Positions 45,580 through 49,711 of a stretch of 49,711 bases of DNA are shown in pieces (position 1 is the first letter of the stretch; each line of letters opens with the position of its first letter). The translations under genes and the position numbers were made by a program. This stretch comes from Chromobacterium amazonense. GTDB taxonomy: Bacteria; Pseudomonadota; Gammaproteobacteria; Burkholderiales; Chromobacteriaceae. The notes beneath the pieces are model-generated. The model had not been told where the DNA came from and did not search any database. It was given only the letters and a program-made list of their open reading frames with translations. The stretch is from assembly GCF_001855565.1 (NCBI RefSeq), contig NZ_MKCR01000016.1, positions 1-49,711 of the forward strand. The letters run 5' to 3'.

Positions 45580-48255
45580 ATGAGGCCACATTATCTGACC
45601 CCGCTGTTTTCCCCGCGCACTGTCGCCGTGGTCGGAGCCAGCGATCGTCCCGGCTCCATCGGCCAGGCGGTCTTCGCCAATCTGCTGGCCGGCTCCTTTC
45701 AGGGCAAGCTGTTTCCGGTCAATCTGAACCACAAGGTGGTCGGCGGCATTCCCGCGGTGTCTTCGGTGCGGCAGATCGAGGAGCCGATAGACCTGGCTGT
45801 GGTGGCGACGGCGATACGCTCGCTGCCGGGCATCGTCAAGGATTGCGGCAAGAAGGGCGTCAAGGCCGTGTTGCTGGCCAAGGAGTTTTCCGACAGCGAA
45901 CAGCTGGAGCAGGAGCTGATCAACGAGGCGCTGTCCATCGCCCGCCACTTCGGCATCCGTCTGCTCGGTCCGAATGTGCTGGGTCTGATGCGGCCGGTGG
46001 CCGGCTTCAACGCCAGCAATTACAACGGCAAGGTGCGTCCGGGCAATCTGGCGCTGGTGTCGGAGTCGTCCGCCCTGTGCGCGGCGATGCTGGACTGGGC
46101 GGACAGCAAGGAGATCGGCTTTTCCAGCGTGGTGTCGCTGGGCGGGGCGCTGGATGTCGGATTCGGCGAGATCCTCGACTACCTGGTGGCCGACAACGCC
46201 ACTCAAGGCATTCTGTTGCATGTTCACCACATCTACGATGCCCGCCGCTTCATGTCGGCGCTGCGCGCCGCCGCCCGCACCAAGCCGGTGGTGGTGATCA
46301 AGTCCGGCCGTTTCGAGAACGACGCCGGCGGCCGCACCCACGCCAGCAATCTGGTGGCCAGCGGCGATGTGTTCGACGCCGCGCTGGCGCGCGCCGGTGT
46401 GCTGCGCGTGTCGTCGATCGCCCAATTGTTCACCGCCGCCAAGGTGCTGGCGGCCAATTACCGCGTCGGCGGCAAGCGGCTGGCCATCGTGACCAACGGT
46501 TTCGGGCCGGGCCTGCTGGCGGCCGACAGCGCCGTGGACTGCGGCGTGGAGCTGGCCAAGCTGAGCGAGGGCACCATGAAGCTGCTGGACAGCGTGCTGC
46601 CGCGCAACTGGTCGCACGGCAATCCGCTGGACATCATCGGCGACGCCAGTCCGATGCGCTTCCGCACCGCGGTGAAGGCCTGTGTCGATGATCCGGGCGT
46701 GGACGGCGTGATGGTGATCTTCACGCCGCAGGCCGGCACCGATCACCTGACCACCGCGCAACTGATGATAGGCCTGCAGCGCGAGACCGCTAAGCCGCTG
46801 TTCCTGTCCTGGCTGGGGGACGCCAAGGTGTCGGAAAGCCGCGAGCTGTTCTCCAAGGCCAAGTGCGCGCATTTCAGCGCGCCGGAATACGGCATCGAGG
46901 TGTTCCGCCATCTGGCGGCTTATCAGCACAACCAGCAGCTGCTGTTGCAGACGCCGGGGCCGCTGGAAGGCCGGCGCGACGATCCCGACGTGGCGGCGGC
47001 GCGCAAAGTGATAGACGCGGCGCTGGCCGAAGGGCGGGAAATCCTGTCCGAGCGCGAGTCCAAGCAGGTGCTGGCGGCTTTCCATATCCCGGTCAATCCC
47101 ACCACCTTGGCGCGCAAAGCCGACGAGGCGGTGCGCCAGGCCGAGGCGATAGGCTATCCGGTGGTGCTGAAGATCGATTCGCCCGACATCATCTATAAGA
47201 GCGATGTGGGCGGCGTGGAGCTGAACATCAGCAACGCGGCAACCTTGCGCGCGGCTTTCGACGGCATCATCAGCCGCACCCGGCAGGCGCGGCCGGACGC
47301 GCGCATCGAAGGGGTGTCGGTGCAGCCCATGCGCAAGCGCCGCTTCGCCCGCGAGCTGATGGTGGGGGTGGCGCGCGACGCCGCCTTCGGCCCGGTGGTG
47401 GCGTTCGGCGCCGGCGGCATCGCGGTGGAAGTCATGCACGACCTGGCCTTGGCGCTGCCGCCGCTGAACGATTATCTGGTGGACAACATGATCAGCCAGA
47501 CCCGCATCGGCCAGTTGCTGGGGCCGTTCAAGAACCTGCCGCCGGTGGATGTGGACGAGCTGCGCCATGTCTTGCTGCAAGTGTCGGAAATGGTGTGCGA
47601 GCTGCCGCAGATCCGCGAACTGGACATCAACCCGCTGGTGGCGGACGAGAAGGGCGTGATCGCGCTGGATGCCCGCATCGTGGTGCAGCCGGCAGGCGCA
47701 GAGCGCAAGCGCTACGGCCATATGGCCATCATGCCTTACCCCACGCATATGGTGGTGTGCGCCAAGCTGCGTGACGGCACGCCGGTGATGATCCGCCCAG
47801 TGCGGCCGGAAGACGCCGATATGCAGCAGGCTTTCGTCCGCAACCTGTCCGAGGAAAGCCGCTACAACCGCTACCTTTCCAGCATCAAGCAGCTGTCGCA
47901 GAGCATGCTGGTCCGCTTCACCCAGCTTGATTACGACCGCGAAATGGCGCTGGCGATGACGCGGGAAGGCGAGGCGGGGGAGGAGATGCTGGCGGTGGCG
48001 CGTTTCATCACCGATCCGGACAACGAAGCCTGCGAGTTCGCGCTGGAGGTGGCCGACGACTGGCAGGGGCGCGGCATAGGCAATCTATTGATGCAGGCCT
48101 TGTTCGACGCGGCGCGCGAGCAGGGCCTGAAACTGATGCGCGGCGAAGTGCTGGCCGGCAACAAGGGCATGTTGAAACTGATGCATAAACTGGGGTTTAG
48201 CGTGGAGCCGCACCCCGAAGACAGGGCGCTGACGCTGGTCTTGAAGCCGCTCTGA
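45580..48255 (+). CDS. Bifunctional NDP-forming acyl-CoA synthetase-like / GNAT protein acetyltransferase (Pat/PatZ type)
   Basis: An 891-residue protein with the architecture of lysine acetyltransferases Pat/PatZ. A CoA-binding domain comes first (about 10-130, VAVVGASDRPGSIGQAVF), then two succinyl-CoA-ligase-like domains (about 150-460), an ATP-grasp domain (about 480-710, GYPVVLKIDSPDIIYKSDVGGVELNI, RELDINPLVAD) and a C-terminal GNAT domain (about 735-891, MIRPVRPEDADMQQAFVR, VADDWQGRGIGNLLMQAL). Such enzymes acetylate acetyl-CoA synthetase and other proteins. His254 (GRTHASN) falls at the position of the phospho-histidine of active ADP-forming synthetases. By my by-eye alignment that position is not His in E. 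coli PatZ. Confidence 0.92.
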   Translation: MRPHYLTPLFSPRTVAVVGASDRPGSIGQAVFANLLAGSFQGKLFPVNLNHKVVGGIPAVSSVRQIEEPIDLAVVATAIRSLPGIVKDCGKKGVKAVLLAKEFSDSEQLEQELINEALSIARHFGIRLLGPNVLGLMRPVAGFNASNYNGKVRPGNLALVSESSALCAAMLDWADSKEIGFSSVVSLGGALDVGFGEILDYLVADNATQGILLHVHHIYDARRFMSALRAAARTKPVVVIKSGRFENDAGGRTHASNLVASGDVFDAALARAGVLRVSSIAQLFTAAKVLAANYRVGGKRLAIVTNGFGPGLLAADSAVDCGVELAKLSEGTMKLLDSVLPRNWSHGNPLDIIGDASPMRFRTAVKACVDDPGVDGVMVIFTPQAGTDHLTTAQLMIGLQRETAKPLFLSWLGDAKVSESRELFSKAKCAHFSAPEYGIEVFRHLAAYQHNQQLLLQTPGPLEGRRDDPDVAAARKVIDAALAEGREILSERESKQVLAAFHIPVNPTTLARKADEAVRQAEAIGYPVVLKIDSPDIIYKSDVGGVELNISNAATLRAAFDGIISRTRQARPDARIEGVSVQPMRKRRFARELMVGVARDAAFGPVVAFGAGGIAVEVMHDLALALPPLNDYLVDNMISQTRIGQLLGPFKNLPPVDVDELRHVLLQVSEMVCELPQIRELDINPLVADEKGVIALDARIVVQPAGAERKRYGHMAIMPYPTHMVVCAKLRDGTPVMIRPVRPEDADMQQAFVRNLSEESRYNRYLSSIKQLSQSMLVRFTQLDYDREMALAMTREGEAGEEMLAVARFITDPDNEACEFALEVADDWQGRGIGNLLMQALFDAAREQGLKLMRGEVLAGNKGMLKLMHKLGFSVEPHPEDRALTLVLKPL

Positions 48256-48288
48256 GCGGCCTATCCGACACAGCCTTGCATTAAGCGC

Positions 48289-48318
48289 TTGCAAGATAAG
48301 GGAAAACTGACCTAAAAT
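48289..48318 (+). promoter_or_regulatory. Candidate rpsP-rimM-trmD promoter
   Basis: TTGCAA (48289-48294) and TAAAAT (48313-48318) have 18-base spacing. The -10 context CTAAAATC is the same as at the rplM promoter. The inferred start near 48325 is about 37 bases before rpsP. Confidence 0.65.
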
Positions 48319-48361
48319 CGTGGGCTTTTCTATATCCAGTTTTTTTCAAGGACAATCGACA

Positions 48362-48613
48362 ATGGTAGTGATTCGTCTGGCACGCGGCGGCGCCAAGAAC
48401 CGTCCGTTCTACAACATCGTGGTGACCGATTCCCGTAACCGTCGTGACGGTCGCTTCATCGAGCGCGTTGGCTTCTACAACCCGGTAGCCAACGAGAAGC
48501 AAGAACGCGTCCGTTTCACCATGGACCGTCTGAACTACTGGGTAGGCGTTGGCGCCCAGCTGTCCGACTCCGTTGCCAAGCTGCTGAAAGAGCAGAAGGT
48601 CGTAGCCGCTTAA
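48362..48613 (+). CDS. rpsP: Ribosomal protein S16
   Basis: A 30S subunit assembly protein. The 83-residue sequence is clear: [63 protein letters not shown]. The ATG at 48362 follows AAGGA. It begins the rpsP-rimM-trmD operon, which normally continues with rplS beyond the right edge. Confidence 0.99.
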   Translation: MVVIRLARGGAKNRPFYNIVVTDSRNRRDGRFIERVGFYNPVANEKQERVRFTMDRLNYWVGVGAQLSDSVAKLLKEQKVVAA

Positions 48614-48647
48614 TTCGGCTATCCAACATCAAGACGGATTTGGGCGC

Positions 48648-49154
48648 ATGCGCGACGAAGATCTCGTAGTAATGGGCTTTGTGCGCGGCGCCTTCGGTAT
48701 CAAGGGCTGGGTGAAAATCCATGCCGATACCGAATACGCTGACAGCCTGTTCGATTACCCGACCTGGTGGTTGGGCAAAAACGGCAGCTGGAAGCCGTAC
48801 GCATTCGAAAACGGCGCTGTTCAGCCCAAGGCCCTGGCGGCCAAGCTGGAAGGCGTCGACGAGCGCGACGCAGCGGAAGCGTTGCGGGGCATGCAGATTG
48901 CCGTGCCGCGCAGCGAGCTACCCGAGGCTGGCGAAGGCGAATACTACTGGAACGATTTGATCGGTCTGGCAGTTGTCAACCAGCAGGGCGAGGCGCTGGG
49001 CACGGTGGAAACGCTGATGGAAACCGGCGCCAACGACGTATTGGTGGTGAAGGGCGAGCACGGCCAAAGGCTGATCCCCTTCGTGGGTCAATACGTGCTG
49101 GAGGTGCTGCTGGCCGAAGGCCGCATCCTGGTGGACTGGGGTCTGGATTACTGA
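48648..49154 (+). CDS. rimM: Ribosome maturation factor RimM
   Basis: Binds S19 and helps to mature the 30S head. The 168-residue protein has the N-terminal beta-barrel ([18 protein letters not shown]), a linker ([20 protein letters not shown]) and the C-terminal PRC-barrel ([34 protein letters not shown]). It starts 34 bases after rpsP and overlaps the trmD start by one base. Confidence 0.97.
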   Translation: MRDEDLVVMGFVRGAFGIKGWVKIHADTEYADSLFDYPTWWLGKNGSWKPYAFENGAVQPKALAAKLEGVDERDAAEALRGMQIAVPRSELPEAGEGEYYWNDLIGLAVVNQQGEALGTVETLMETGANDVLVVKGEHGQRLIPFVGQYVLEVLLAEGRILVDWGLDY

Positions 49155-49711
49155 TGCAGATCGACGCGGTAACGCTGTTCCCGGAGATGTTCGACTCGAT
49201 CGCCCGCTTTGGCGTCAGCCAGCGGGCGCTTGACTTGGGCTTGTGGCAGTTCCATGCCTGGAACCCGCGCGATTTCACCCACGACAACTATCGTCGGGTG
49301 GATGATCGGCCGTATGGCGGCGGTCCCGGCATGGTGATGCAGATCGAACCGCTGGAGCAGGCGCTTGCCGCCGCGCGCGCGCGTCAGCGCGAAGCCGGCG
49401 CCGAGAGCAGCCATGTGGTGTATCTGTCGCCGCAGGGCGCGCGGCTCTCGCACGCCAAGGCGGTGGAGTTGTCGCAACGGCCTGGCCTGATCCTGTTGTG
49501 CGGCCGCTACGAGGGCATAGACGAGCGGCTGATCGCCACGCAAGTCGACGAGGAGATTTCCATCGGCGACTACGTGCTGTCTGGCGGCGAATTGCCGGCG
49601 ATGGTGCTGGCGGACGCGGTGGTGCGTTTGCTGCCGGGCGCGCTCAACGATGCGCAATCGGCGTACGAAGACTCATTTGTGGATGGTCTGCTGGACTGTC
49701 CGCACTATACC
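49154..49711 (+). CDS. trmD: tRNA (guanine37-N1)-methyltransferase TrmD (5' part, cut by window edge)
   Basis: Methylates G37 of tRNAs that read CNN codons and prevents frameshifting. The first 186 codons are present. [34 protein letters not shown] and the trefoil-knot SAM site [16 protein letters not shown] with [17 protein letters not shown] are diagnostic. The start overlaps the rimM stop (TGATG). The C-terminal domain lies beyond the window. Confidence 0.98.
   Translation, partial: MQIDAVTLFPEMFDSIARFGVSQRALDLGLWQFHAWNPRDFTHDNYRRVDDRPYGGGPGMVMQIEPLEQALAAARARQREAGAESSHVVYLSPQGARLSHAKAVELSQRPGLILLCGRYEGIDERLIATQVDEEISIGDYVLSGGELPAMVLADAVVRLLPGALNDAQSAYEDSFVDGLLDCPHYT

Noticed and set aside
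45259-47748. An 829-codon open frame antisense to the Pat-like gene
   Set aside because: It has no recognisable domain, is rich in His/Arg/Gln, and opposes a well-defined multidomain enzyme.

Overview
The window reads as a chromosomal segment of a GC-rich betaproteobacterium of the Neisseriales, most likely Chromobacterium or a close relative. That placement is inferred from protein resemblance and gene order (mltG-tmk-holB-pilZ-tatD, surE-pcm-nlpD-rpoS, rpsP-rimM-trmD, rplM-rpsI), not from a marker gene. Nearly all of it is housekeeping DNA. I found no rRNA or tRNA gene, no CRISPR array, no prophage and no transposase gene.

Layout. 1-1215 (minus): 5' part of modA and an unrecognised gene. 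1394-5334 (plus): an operon mltG-tmk-holB-pilZ-tatD, followed by a small Cys-repeat secreted protein and a frameshifted metallo-hydrolase (to 6521). 6569-7749 (minus): a CTP-synthase-related amidotransferase overlapping creA. 7871-9073 (minus): trpS with a classical attenuator leader (leader peptide containing Trp-Trp-Trp, then competing hairpins and a terminator). 9106-10029: an orphan gene and a SUI1 gene diverge from an AT-rich stretch. 10041-10363: a repeat-like element. 10366-13858: ppsR and ppsA diverge around a perfect operator-like palindrome. 13924-16880 (minus): a cysteine-free Tpx homologue, dctA, marC. 16975-17290: palindromic tandem repeats. 17306-19651 (minus): a 23S rRNA methyltransferase with a long repetitive tail. 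19779-23123 (plus): mutY, relA. 23249-27611 (plus): deoC-deoA-deoB-deoD nucleoside salvage operon. 27720-28823: a candidate small RNA, then rplM-rpsI. 28958-30817: argC, two repeat elements including a MITE-like one, and erpA behind an IscR-type box. 30884-33940 (plus): cheR-like gene, dadA, truncated haemoglobin, small secreted protein. 33948-36731: folB and plsY diverge, then a signal peptidase I and a histone-deacetylase-family gene (minus). 36805-40566 (plus): moxR-DUF58-transglutaminase operon. 40612-44159 (minus): surE-pcm-nlpD-rpoS. 44276-45193 (minus): nadA. 45580-48255 (plus): a Pat/PatZ-type protein acetyltransferase. 48362-49711 (plus): rpsP-rimM-trmD (trmD cut by the window edge).

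Functional threads: central carbon and stress control (ppsA/ppsR, relA, rpoS, PatZ-like enzyme), translation (rplM, rpsI, rpsP, rimM, trmD, the RlmL-like enzyme, trpS), nucleoside salvage (deo) and envelope biology (mltG, nlpD, plsY, signal peptidase). The most interesting signals are regulatory or structural: the trpS attenuator, the candidate sRNA with an anti-Shine-Dalgarno-like CU tract, the Cys-less peroxiredoxin homologue, the IscR-type box beside a MITE-like element, and the 41-residue repeats in the rRNA methyltransferase. I saw no clearly new multi-gene system.
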